Shown: piece after piece, positions 48,314 through 62,000 of the stretch
How the letters are laid out: every line of letters starts with the position of its first letter
Position numbering within the stretch: the stretch's first letter is position 1
Assembly: GCA_932294295.1 (NCBI GenBank)
Contig: OW028579.1
Coordinates: 2,361,285-2,425,284, forward strand
Length of the DNA stretch: 64,000 nucleotides
Reading direction: 5' to 3'
Origin: Alitta virens
Lineage: Eukaryota > Annelida > Polychaeta > Phyllodocida > Nereididae
The notes under the pieces: generated by a model
Told to the model about the DNA's origin: nothing
What the model saw: the letters and a program-made list of their open reading frames with translations, nothing else
The model's database searches: none
Translations under genes and position numbers: made by a program

Positions 48314-49866
48314 TGAACTCGACAACAGTTAAAATTATTTTGTATCTGTATTGGCAAAGTATACTCATTTACGCTAGTCACATTTTTAGAAACTAACTCG
48401 CATTTTAATACACTGTTTGAGCAATGCCTAAAATGCATAACTTCGTGGACTAACTCATTACAGATAAAACTTGCACCGAGTTTAATTTTGCAATAATCAT
48501 AATAATATGTAAGAGAGTTGTTCCACATTACGAATATTTTTGTATAGATTTAGGAAATATATTCTATGAAATTGTTTTGTATAATTTAAGCAAAATATTA
48601 TAGGGCAATTATAATGCTTTTTTGGCAATTGGGACCACAACAAACTGAGTGAAAGATTGAGGTATACATTGCATATTATATTTTCATTTTGATGATATTG
48701 TATTATTAATGCATGACGGCTGTTTCATTTAATCTTGTAAGAATGAGGCATGGCAAGAAGATTTATTTAATCAATATTTTCCGAGTTATTTATGCACTGC
48801 AGTTCACTGGTGGATCCATGCCGCCCCCCCCCCCCCTCCCCCCCCCCCCGTACCAGCCTTTATGTCTATCTATAGCCTATGAAATGACTGACTGGGACAT
48901 CTAACAGTCATGCTTTTGGGTCCCCCCTGTGCCGTGCATGTATTATAAGTAAATGAACCCCACTGAAAAAACACCATTTTTAAATTTATTTATTTAGGGT
49001 TCTTAAAGTCAAAAGTAAAATAGTTGTATCATGAAATTAGCTACAATAGCTATGCTTACCCTTGGTAAAGATCTTCTCGCTGAGCACAAAAAACTCGTAG
49101 AAGATTAAACTAAAATTTCCATTTTTTTATTTTAGGGGGGGGGGGGGGGGGGGTCACTTACTGTATCAAGTTTGAGTTGCTACAAAATGAATAATTCTCA
49201 ATGTTAAAATCGAATCCATGGTACCGCAATTTAGAAGATTGCAGATGTTTTACATGTATGTCGTGTGTTAATATGAGTAGCAAATGTTAGAGAGAAATTT
49301 TTCTTATTTCATGCTCTTCATATTAGCGGTTAGGTTCAGTTTTATTTATGATGATATAAGATTAATAATACCATGACCTTTTATACTGTATGTGTTTGCT
49401 GACTTTCACTCGTTCGCATCAAAAATTGCTTTAAGATTGAAATTTTTTTGCTCTTTAATACATTTATTAAGGGTTGTTCCATTTAAAAGTGTGGGGTGGG
49501 CAGAAAAATTTCCTATACCCCCATACCCCCTCCTAACCCCTTAAAGAAAATACTGGTCATTGGTCAACGGCCTCAATCATCGTGAAGTGTAATTAATACA
49601 TTTATCAATCTAGAAATTGTTGAGTGTTACATTTATAAATCATTGTAAAGTTAAATGCTCGGAGATGATGTGAATGTAACAGTAATTCATGCGGATGTCT
49701 TTCATTTTCTTTTATCACCTAATTATATTATTTTTGCGCACAAGCACAACATACTTTTGTATGTTACTCATTGTCAATGCTTGCGGTGACTGCATAATAG
49801 TTGTCAGTATATTTTGTCACTCAAATGATCACATATTGTAAAGCCTGTGTAATGTTACAAAATGTA
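48314..49866. other. Intergenic between convergent genes
   Basis: The hydrolase 3' UTR lies here, but I find no clear AATAAA close to its stop. Poly(C) (48823-48849) and poly(G) (49134-49153) tracts are present. No gene supported. Confidence 0.5.
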
Positions 49867-49872
49867 TTTATT
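49867..49872 (-). terminator. Poly(A) signal of the NACHT-WD gene
   Basis: AATAAA on the minus strand, 211 bases beyond the stop codon at 50083-50085. Confidence 0.55.
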
Positions 49873-50082
49873 AATGCAATTTCATGTGATAAGGATAAAA
49901 ATGGTACAATATCATACTTGTATTTCATACGCAATATTCCTGCAGAATAAATTGAAACAAATGGTAGAGAATTCGAATGATGTATTAGTTTTTTTTTTTG
50001 ATAAAATATTGGTAACTGTCATGAGGTACACTATAGTCCTGTATTCACGTGATGTACATTGTACAAGACTGTCTCAATGAAG

Positions 50083-53000
50083 TCACTGTCTTATGATTGG
50101 TCCGAGATAGCCAGATTTAATTGCCATGGTTCGTGAATTGAGAACCCTCCTGTGCTGTAGGTTAGGCAGATACTTAGAATGATCTACTGGTGTTTGGTTT
50201 TGGAAATGTGATTGGAAAAACTGTGTCCGTGACTGTATACTGTTATAAGGTACTTGTGTTGAATGCGAGTCTGTCAGGCCGAGCTGACGATGGTTTTCGA
50301 ACGTCTGCAGAGCAAACTGCTTGACGAAACCTCCTCCGTCTAAAACTACACATTCGTAGCCACCATATAGAGGTACGAGAGATGTAATAGCTGTTCTGCC
50401 TTTCAGCTTTTCCATTGTTGTGAAAGAGGTGTGGTAAGGACAAGAACTGACTACTCTGTGACCTCTGGTGTCTATTACAACTATCAGGCCTCTGGCGGTA
50501 TCTAAGCAAACCAAATGGTGGCCGTCATCAGTCAGGTATGACATGTGGCTCGCTAGAGGGCGCCCTTGTTCTGTGACGTCAGTTGGGTCCATTTTGAAAA
50601 GATTCTCTCCTGTCGTGATGTCATAAAATGTAAACGATGTATCCACTGCCAATGTCCCATCAGCTGAGGTATGAACGATTCCCTCAAGTTGCACTCGACT
50701 GAGAATGGCATTTTCGTCAACATTTATCCTGAGGTAGAAGGTCTTCGCAGGCATTCCTACATTATCATCTTGTGGTTTGTAAATGGAAATAACCACAACA
50801 TTTTCATGTGTAGGACACAGGGCGATTTCTTGTATGACCTCGGAAAAATGGTCTGCTAGTTTCATTCTCGTGGAGTTCTGGTACTTTTCACCGCATTTTA
50901 TCCTCAGGAATTGCTGCTGGCCGTTTGACACCAGCAGTAAATGCTTACTACCTTTTGTGAAAGTGGCTAGTTTAGCCCTAAAATCCATGGTAACAAGCTG
51001 CTCTCCTGTCTCAAAGGAGTATATGTTTGTGAAACAATGAGCCAAAGCGCTTGTGATAAGCTTCGACTCATTGCACGTCATGAGACGTTCGTTCTGAAGT
51101 CTTACAACAGATGTCACCTCATGTGAGACGATATCATAAGCGCGTGCCACTGAAGGAATTCTCTGGATGATTTCTCCTCCTTTAGCTTCATACAAGACCT
51201 GGAATATAAACTGAGGCATTTAGCATCTATTCTTGGATAAGTAATGTTCATTCTTACTTGCAGATTGTTGTATACTATTACTCTGGTCTTGCATATATAA
51301 TTAAGGCACATCTGGGAAAATGCTATGACATAAAGAGCATGTGATTTTCATTCATTGGACTGGAGTAACATAGATGAGACTACTACTGATGAGAGTAATT
51401 TCCATATTGTGTTTGATTTAATGTTCACTATGTAATATTAATAAATCTCTCCAGGTGGCCTCACGCTAGCGATAAAATATATTTATCTTTGTGAGGTCTC
51501 CTTGCGAAACAAATGTTTATTAATGAAAATATGAAAATAAATTGTAAATATTTTTTTGTTTGGCAAAATAAGAATCTGAATCTGAATCTGAATGATGCAG
51601 AGGATTAGTCTTGATATAGGAATGAGGGATGCGAAACTAAACATATTAGTACATTATTTGAAGTGACCACCATACCTGCTTGCGAGCTCCGATTTCCCGA
51701 AACACGAAAGCACCTCTTTCTAAGGTTAATCCTTCCGTGGTGACATCCTTGACAAAAAGGTCCCTTCTTGGCAGTCCTGGTGTCTCTGTTCCAGATCCTT
51801 TGACAAACAGGCGGGTGTAACTGTTCTTTTCCTGTGAAAACAAAGATAATGGTATATATATATATCTTTATTCATACTCTTGGTATACTAATTACAATAC
51901 ATGGTTTACACTATAGTAATAAAAGTGCAAAAATTAGGTGAGACACATGTCCTCAATAATTGATTTAACTTCATTGGAAGTAAAGTCTAACTCTGCAAGT
52001 CCATCTCTCACCATTGACATTTCACGTACAGTGTGTGCTGCATGTAAATTAACAAGTGTTTTGCAGTCACATGTACATACTGTCCGAACACACTTTGTAA
52101 CATCTTTGCATTATATTGAGACAACCTCAATGTGTATTGACAGGGTATCCACTGGACAGGGAAAGTAGGGAAAATGACACAAAATAATTCCCTGCATAGA
52201 AAATTCAGGGAATTTTACTTTGAGTATGAATTCAGGGAAAATAAAGGGAATTTTCTGAAATTATGCCGAGTTTGTAAATCTTGCATATATATGCAAAACA
52301 CAGAGATAGAAAGTACACTGTTTACAGCTACTGGTGATTTCTATTGCATCTACAAAATTTGTTTCTGACTTTTATATGATTGCATTATCATGATTATGGC
52401 ATATTTCAAATGTCAAATGGACCATTTAACTTGTGAATATCACAATCAGTAATTAAACATGCAATTATGGTACAAGGAGGTTAAGGTACGACTATTGCAT
52501 GGAGGCCGTCATAAGCAACATAAATAGTCACAGAAAATATCAGGGAAAAATCTGGTACAGCAGGGAAAATTCAGGGAAAATACAGAGAACTTCATTTTCA
52601 AAATTGAGTGGATACCCTGCTTGAGCACACACAAACTTAATGTCAGTTCCATTCTTGGTTCAAGGGCGGGGGCCTAACTCAGAGGTAGCGCTCTGGGCTT
52701 CCAACCGCTGGGTCCCGGGTTCGATTCCCGGTCGAGCCTAAGTTGGATGGCTGTTTCATCCTTCGTCTCAGAGCCATGGTCTCTGCCTGTCCTAATTAGC
52801 CCAACTGGTGCAGAAATACAGGACATAAAGCCCTAATCACCCCCCACCCCCACCATTCTTGGTTCCAATTGATCAGTCTTCATGTTGAGACAGTTTTCCT
52901 GCAGAGGTCAATCATAATGTCAAGCTTACCAGTAGGTTAAAAATGAGGTTGGGATCTTGAGTAGGTCATAGTCTTAATTAAGTGATCTGGTTATGCAATG

Positions 53001-56000
53001 GCTTACGGGTACTTTTCCTTGCGCCATCGAACCAGTAGTAATATAATTGAATGTAAATGTGCGATTCGTGGAAAAACTTATAAATATGATTGCCAATTAT
53101 TGGAAGAACAGATACTTTTGGGATTGTCCTACCTTGAGTGGTAGAGCCAATAGGACAGTGCTTCTGGTAGGATTCCAGATATGTACTTGATCCCAGAGTA
53201 AAATGATATTTTTGCCATCTGGAGTCAGCATGAGGTCAGATGTAAAGCTTGGCAGGTCAAATTCACTGAAGTGGATTCCTGAAATAACATTTTCTTTTAT
53301 ATAGTGATCTTTATATTTTATAGTACCTAATGACTGACCATGGTTAAAGTGGTAATCCATTGGCTGAGGCATTAGATGAAAAAGTATTCCAGGTAATTTT
53401 ACGAAGGTTTTTTTTTTTTTAATCTGAACTATTTAAATACTGTCATCAGAACTCTTGAGTCGACTCTCATTGTCTTGCGTTTTACATGAAATCTTTCAAC
53501 TTTCATTTCACCATCTATTCATACCACTAATATATGTTTGCAAAGGAATTTATTTAAGTGACTCACCTCTCATAAGGTCCATGCTGTTAGAGTCCACCAG
53601 GCCCAATTCTAGATCCAAGGTCATGACCTTCACTGAGAGTTTCTGCTCCATATCTGACCAACTGGAAGAAGCCCTATCGAGGTCAGCCAAGACAGCATGT
53701 TTTCTAGTTGGAAGGTCATTTTCATCATTGCTGTCCTCATCATTCATTTTGTGCCTTTGTGTTCTTCCTTTCAATCTCCTCTGCTTCTTGTTTTCTGTCT
53801 CCAGATTCTGGCAAAGTTTTTTCAGTTCTGATTTCTTGACAACCTGGAAAGTGAATGAGGTGAATGATGTAGTTTTTGCAGCGCTACTAAGTCAGCAGTT
53901 TAGTCTGGTGAAGTACCATAAGCAAATATAGTGCTTCTGGTGGGATTCCAGATGCAGAAGGTGTAAAAGTGATAACGATTATAGGAAGCAGACTTAAAGG
54001 CAATAAAGATTATAGGAAGCAGATGTATAGGCGATAAGGATTATGGGAAGCAGATGCAGATGTATAGGCGATAAGGATTATGGGAAGCAGATGTAAAGGC
54101 AATAAAGATTATAGGAAGCAGATGTAAAAAAAGGTGATACGGATTATAGGAAGCAGACTTGAAGGCAATAGAAATTATAGGAAGCAGATGTTAAGGCAAT
54201 ATCGATCTTAGGAAGCAGATGTAAAGAAGATAAGGATTGCTGAACCATCTTGCAACCTTACACTATAGTTGTTTACGCTCTCAAGATGTGACTACTATCT
54301 CTGATTTACTTAGTCATGTTACTTGTTATTAAATTTCAAATTTCTCTGATACTGCAACCAAGGGAACAAAGACTTTTATTTTACCTTGTTCACATCCACC
54401 TCCAAAACGTGTTCCTTGGTCACAACAAGAAGTCGACCGGCTGCTGGACTAGACAATGTCTGGATGATGGATGGTCCAGGGGAAAATGATGCAAGTGATG
54501 TCATGTCATTTGTGTCTAATATCTCTACTGAATCATTGAATTTCTTTAGGTGAAAGATGAACTTTTCATCAGAGGAGAAAGTTGGTTTTTCTCCTACCCG
54601 ACACTTGTATTGACCTATGATGTTCAGTTGATGGGTTTCGATTAGGTAGTTTTCCTGGAAAATTTTCTGTCCGATGCTGTAAACATATGCAGCGATTGCA
54701 ACTTTGCCAGAAGGTGACAAAATGAACTGACCCACACCGCCTTTGCTGTTCTTCTTCTTACTTTCATTAAGAACAGAAGTACGAAAAGGGTCAAGGTCAT
54801 TTCCTTCTGTGACCTCCTGAAGGTCAAACAAATCCAAAGCTCCGGATGACCCTGCAGAGGTCAGTATGTACACGTCGCCATCATTTTCGATGCATGTTAT
54901 TGCTGTTACATGTTTTGGAGCCAACAATCGACAGATCAATCGCATTTGAGGAAATTCTCTGATAAGTACACCATCTTCATCAGGGTCAGTTACGAGAAGA
55001 TACTGTTCATCAATTGTCAGAAGATGAGGCCATGGCAAATTTCCTCCGACATCTTCTCCCGTCTTGATGTTGTACAAGTGGACAGATCCAAAGCAGATGG
55101 CAACGTGATTGTAGGTTTCGTAGACCACATCTTTTTCTTTAAGGCAAGTAAGCCGAAACAGTTTCCTGACTTTATGATGATTACTTTCGCTACAACCATA
55201 CGTGATACGATTTATCAAACCACCCTCATCGACATCGTAAATGTCGACCGCCATAGTATCATCTTGATAGGTGTATTTTGTTTTGGTGTCATTCACAGCA
55301 AACACCCAGTCTCTTAACTTTGATGTGCTTATGCGGCTGTAGTAAACATTTTCTGCACATTCTAAGCTTAGCTTATCTCCTGATCGGATATTTCTGACAC
55401 ATAGTCTTTCTGTCACAGTGTATGAGACAAGAAAATCTGGCATATTGGTAGTAGCAATTGTTACATGTCCCTCAAAACCTGTGTCTATTATCAGGACATG
55501 AGTGATTTCATCTGCCAAAGCTTCAGAGTACGGTGACATCGGTGTAAGACGGCAATGATGGTATCCATAATGGTCGCAGGTTTTAATCAGGTAACTTATG
55601 TATTGGTACGTCCCAAGATACTGCAACAGAAAAATTAGGATTTCTAAATATATGGAAATTAAATGTAATGACAGTTTGTAACACATGCGAAGATACATTT
55701 TTAAGGGGCTCTGCATCTGTTTTACCTGCATTAGACGTGCCGTTAATTCACATCGCATGTAATCCAGGTTGAGCTCAATATCTTCACGACAATCTTGCAG
55801 AGTTTCGATGACCAGTTCTAGTTCTTGATCAGATATCATCTGTGGAGTTTCTAGAATCTGCGAAGAAATACCAGAATTTACAGGACTATGTACAGGAAAA
55901 TTGGATGGTCAACAGTTTACTGTAGCACAGCCAGTTTCTATGGCTGTGATTGTGGATATAGATTCAAAGCCTGCCTCATGTATTTTAAATAATATACATC

Positions 56001-59000
56001 TAAGTCTTTTTTCATCATTAATTGGTTAGTATTTATTAATTATCTTTGTGAGATGAATTGGTTCAAAATATCAAAAGCAAGGTATGGTTATCCCAATCAT
56101 TATCCTTGTGAGATAAATTGGTACTATAAGAGCAAGGTGAAGTTCAATAAGCAAAAACACATTTATTATAAAGCATCCCAGTGTCAAGACTTGCCTTTTC
56201 CAGATCTTCAACAAGCAGATCCACCGACCCAAACTGAATGCGAGCGTGCCACCAGGAATAGTTGAAGAGAACAGTTTGACGCAGTTCCTCCAAGCGATCA
56301 CTGTGCAAGAGGTGGAAGGGCAATTCGGTCATCTTGCGAAGGTTGGCAACTGATGTGCCTCTCCTGTGAGTGTATGTCTGTGAAAGATGAAATGCACTAT
56401 TGTAACATGCAGTAAACCAATGCATGTTCAAGTATTAACATTTCTGTGACATAGTAAAACCAGTGACTTTTATTAAACATTTCTTCCTAGAATTAATTGT
56501 ATTGTGCACTGTTTTTTTTAATTTTAATTATCATAAGTCTATATAAAAGTACCAAGAAAGCATTAAGTTGACCGTGAAGAGAAACAGTTCATAATCTTTT
56601 CATTTCATCCCTTTATGATAAATTTTAGTCTTTTGGCAATTAAATATGACATTTGCCATTTGCTGGCCAAAAATTCTGAGCTCCTGCAATTAAAGCAGTG
56701 AATGATCAGCACTCTTTTAATTCTGAAAAAAGAGATATCATATACTAACCTGATACACAGTTGGTTGTAGAGGCAACCATCTGCTTTCTTTTCCTATCTG
56801 AAGCATTTTCCTTTCAACTTCATAGCCGTCTGCATCAGAGGTTATTTGAAGGTCAAACTCAAACTCTTTCTTTTCGTTTCCAGCAAAGGTACCAAGGAAG
56901 TAGTCAGCCATTGTTTGGTGAATATAGTGCACGTCGTCCAGATCCACTAAGTATCTTTGGTGTACCCCATCTCTGAACCGCCCATGGGTCCATCGGTAAA
57001 CGGCAACACCATCGACTTCAATGACCTTCAAGAATGACTGGAGATCAAACAGCAATCGCAGCCAAGCTATTTCAGGAAACCTCCTTGGATACGGTTGTTT
57101 TGAGGTGGGGAATGTTTCTGAAAAGTAAATATTTGAACATTTAATTTGGTATTATGGCGGAGGAGCACTTTGTTTGCAATAATCTTCATATTCGTTTTAC
57201 CTGAAGATAACAGTGTGTCGTCTAGGGAGAGAATGTCAATCAGTTCATTATGAGTCAAACCAAGTTGAGCAAGGGTTACATAACTCAGAGCATGAGCCAC
57301 CAGAATTTCTCCATGGGTGCTTTCCAGATTTTCAATGTACTGAAAATAGGCACAACCATTATAGGAACTGAACATGTGCTAGAATATATGTTTTTTAATT
57401 AAATTGAAAGTTTATTAACCATATAAGATGGAAACCAGAAAGACCAGGGGTCTATCAAAGCTGGAGGTCTATATCAAGTTGTAAGGTTTACATGACATGA
57501 TACTGTACAAGAATACATAACATAAACTATAATATCAACAATGTCATTTACTGTTTGCTTACAGATGCATCAGAAGAACTTAAGTTAAATGTACTTCGTC
57601 AAAAACTCCTACTAATTGCTCATTCGGTTCAATGTTTCGGGGCACCGACGACTCACTTGCATGATGATTCCATCCGCAGAGTCTAACACAGCAGGGTTCT
57701 CAGGATCTGTAACAACTGCGGAAGTCCATTGACAAACCATCCGCGAAAGCATTTGCACGAAGACAGGATGGACACCACCTTGCATAAGGAGGGCAACAAA
57801 AACTGCTTGTTTATCTCCAATGCCTCTGTTTTTGTTGGTGAGTTCTTTTTGTATGATTTTGAATGCATCTGTATCTTGCATCACTTCAAGTTCGAGAAAG
57901 TTGTCGTCATCGACTATTCTAATTTGCAAGTCTTCGAAAAGGTTATCATCGGTGTCATTTGATATGCTGAGAACTACTTTTACATTCGGCGGAAGGATAT
58001 CTGGCATCCAGCCCATTGCTTCCATTGTGATGGGTGTGATGAGGGCATCAACGCTATCTAGCAAGATGTAAATCGGTTTATCTGGTGTTGCCATGTCGAG
58101 GGCTTCATCGAAGTGATCTTCGGCTTGATATTTCTGGTTGGAAAGAAGTACATCTTTGCCAAATGCAACATTGATTTGCTGCGCTATACTCCACAATAAG
58201 TCTTCCACCGTCCAAGGCCCCCATGCTTTGTCCAGCAAACGGACAATGACCACTGGCTGGACCTCATTAATGTTATCATCACTAGTGACTTGAATGTCAT
58301 TTTCAGTTGCTTTATCATCAGCTTCTTCAGGTCCTTTGATCAGGTCTACGGCACATTTGGAAATTAAGCTCGTTTTACCAATACCCGTTTCTCCGTAAAC
58401 CACCATAGCTTGTTCTGATACACCTAAAACGAAGTGCACAAAATGCTTAATCATGATAATGGAAATGCCTTGCACGAACGAATAAAATGATTACATTATT
58501 CACATACCATTCAGATAATCCACGATTCGCTGACCTTCTTCCTCAAAGCCAAAAGTGTCTGCCTCAGTTTCTGATGCTCTTTTCCAGTGCTGGTAAATAT
58601 GATTTGAGAACTACATAGTAGGACATCAAAGATTAAAACTACTCCTAGTGTCAAATTTTACTAGTTTTAATAGTAACTTCTTCCTTCCTTAATATTATTG
58701 TAAATCAACATATTGCAAAAATGGTCTTCATAATATTGAAGTGCCTTTATTCCACAGTATATTCCAATTCTTAAGTTTGTATGCAGTAAACAAATTGCCT
58801 CAATGATTTCATACAGTTAGAAGTTGGGATTACTTTAACCAACAACTGACTAATTCTCGTATAGTATTTTCTGGATTACCTGCAAGACAGTCTTCTTTAA
58901 CTCAGATATTTCCGCTTCTTCTGAATCTCCTACTGCAGCAACTGCAACATCTAAGTGCTTGATGACAGCATTCTCCACCATAGTAGTAAATTCTTGTACA

Positions 59001-62000
59001 TTCTGATGATACTGACTTATGGACAGGTTTTTCCTGTCTCCTGCTATCTTCTGAAGGAAACTGTGATATTTTGCTTCTTTGGAGTCAAGATCCAGAAAAA
59101 TGCCTGAAACCATATATTTGGTTAATAAGTAGTCTTTACTTCCAACATTTGATTCATGATAGAATACTAGCCCCAAGTTCCCCAGTCAGCGGCATGGTCA
59201 TTCAGGGTTAACAGAATACAGTAAGTTTTATCTTATCTTATCTTATCTTATCTTATCTCATCTCATCTCATCTCATCTTATCTCATCTTATCTCATCTTA
59301 TCTCATCTATCTTTATTTTAAGAATTATAATAAAAAGGCGCTAGAAATATATTACTGTAACAGTCGATATCCTCCATCAGTCTTTCGTTATAATTTTGGA
59401 TGTTCAATAAACTAATTACTATACTGTTGTCACATTGTTACATCCGATGTCAGGGTGGGGGCCCAGCTCAGAGGTAGCGCTCTGGGCTTCCAACCACTGG
59501 GTCCTATAGGGTTCAATTACCGGTCGAGCCTAAGTTGGATGGCTGTTTCATCCTTCATCTCATTGCCATGGTCTCTGCCTGTCCTAATTAGCCCATCAGG
59601 TGCAGAAATACAGGACGTAAAGCCCTAATCACCCACCCCACCCACATCCGATGTCAGACCTCATCAAGTTATCATGTTTGCATGTATTATATTACACAAA
59701 ATAAGGCTTTTGTTGCAATGATCAGACCTGTGAGTTCTGCTGGAGCTTGCCACTTGTAAATTTGAGATTCTGGAAATGATGCAGGAACAATCACATCTGT
59801 CAAATGTTTCACCCTCTCTCTGGCTTCCTTGTCTACTTTGAATTCTGCTGTCAAGTCACTGCAATGGATTAAGGGTATAAATATGATGTTGGTTTATTTA
59901 CATTTGCACCTTTCCTGTTTTACCTCAGGAAACCACATGGGTCTTGTAACTCGTCTGTAAGGGCATGGCTTAGGAGATGACGCGTGTTGAGAGCCTGCTG
60001 CAAGTTGTTCGTGAACAGAAGTTTGCAGTCTCCATTAGCCCTATTTGAGCGATTGCATGCGTAACTATCCAATTTTACATCCATATTGTAATGGCTCCAG
60101 AACAATGCAGAAAGTGGGGTATGAACTATACTTACTATTTTTGATATATATATATATTTTTTTTCTGCAATTACTTCTTTCTTTGCATATTTACCTTTTT
60201 TCTATGTATGTATAAATCAGTTAATTACAGTGTAAAATGTAACTGGTGGCCCTTCGACATCAGCTCCTAGCCTTTGAAGGGTCTCCAGTTGTTTTTCAGC
60301 AAATAAATTAGGTCTGACTCTGATCTCATTCTCATTCACTCCTATAGAGACCGGTCCTGGAAACAACCGGCCAGCTCCGATCGGACAGCTTAAACAGTTG
60401 TTAAGAATCTTCTTAACGAAACTTTATGATACTTTCAATGAGGTTTGCCACATTCTGAAGCAATGTATCACATACCAATACATTGCTGCCCTGGCGTTGC
60501 CAGTTGAATGTTCCTCCAGATGCTCGATTTTCCTGACAAAGCAAAGAGAATTCTCAGCGGTGACTTCATCGGATAGTATCCCACCTGTTATCTCCACGTC
60601 CACAACTGAAAAATTAAATTTTCTTCACTCAATTAGAATCTAGTGTGTTGAATACTTTACAGATGAAATTTTGCTGTTACCATGAAATATAGTCATTATC
60701 ATGATAATTATAATCCTTTGGTTAGTCTTGGGTCTCTCTCATTGGTAATCTTGTTTGCAACTTTCCTGCACTCTAACAGTAAGCTAAAGAGCAGCTGCCC
60801 ACCAGCCAAGTGTTAGTAGGCGAGGTTGTTGTGTACCCCTGGATCGTAATACTATATCCCCAATGATCACCTGAGGTTTTGACCACTCCTAGTCAACAAC
60901 CTCACCCCACTTACAGGATTCAAACCAACTACCCTACACATGAGGTCTGAGGGGACCGGATTCTACACCATCTTGTGTGCAACTTTCCTGCACTCTAACA
61001 GTAAGCTAAAGAGCAGCTGCCCACCAGCCAAGTGCTAGTAGGCGAGGTAGTTGTGTACCCCTGGATCGTGATACTATATCCCCAATGACTACCTGAGGTT
61101 TTGACCACTCCTAGTCAACAACCTCACCCCACTAACAGGATTCGAACCAACTACTCTACACTTGGGGGTCAGAGGGGCCCGGATTCTACACCATCTTGTG
61201 TGCAACTTTCCTGCACTCTAACAGTAAGCTAAAGAGCAGCTGCCCACCAGCCAAGTGCTAGTAGGCGAGGTAGTTGTGTACCCCTGGATCGTGATACTAT
61301 ATCCCCAATGACTACCTGAGGTTTTGACCACTCCTAGTCAACAACCTCACCCCACTAACAGGATTCGAACCAACTACTCTACACTTGGGGGTCAGAGGGG
61401 CCCGGATTCTACACCATCTTGTGTGCAACTTTCCTGCACTCTAACAGTAAGCTAAAGAGCAGCTGCCCACCAGCCAAGTGCTAGTAGGCGAGGTAGTTGT
61501 GTACCCCTGGATCGTAATACTATATCCCCAATGACTACCTGAGGTTTTGACCACTCCTAGTCAACAACCTCACCCCACTAACAGGATTCGAACCAACTAC
61601 TCTACACTTGGGGGTCAGAGGGGCCCGGATTCTACACCATCTTGTGTGCAACTTTCCTGCACTCTAACAGTAAGCTAAAGAGCAGCTGCCCACCAGCCAA
61701 GTGCTAGTAGGCGAGGTAGTTGTGTACCCCTGGATCGTAATACTATATCCCCAATGACTACCTGAGGTTTTGACCACTCCTAGTCAACAACCTCACCCCA
61801 CTAACAGGATTCGAACCAACTACTCTACACTTGGGGGTCAGAGGGGCCCGGATTCTACACCATCTTGTGTGCAACTTTCCTGCACTCTAACAGTAAGCTA
61901 AAGAGCAGCTGCCCACCAGCCAAGTGCTAGTAGGCGAGGTAGATGTGTACCCCTGGATCGTGATACTATATCCCCAATGACTACCTGAGGTTTTGACCAC

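Noticed and set aside
52133..52627. 8-bp target duplication of the hAT-like MITE
   Set aside because: The flanking 8-mers tgtattga and cttgagca do not match, so the insertion footprint is not claimed.
52664..52740. tRNA gene
   Set aside because: A and B boxes are present but no proper acceptor stem closes, and the sequence continues into a SINE body flanked by target duplications.
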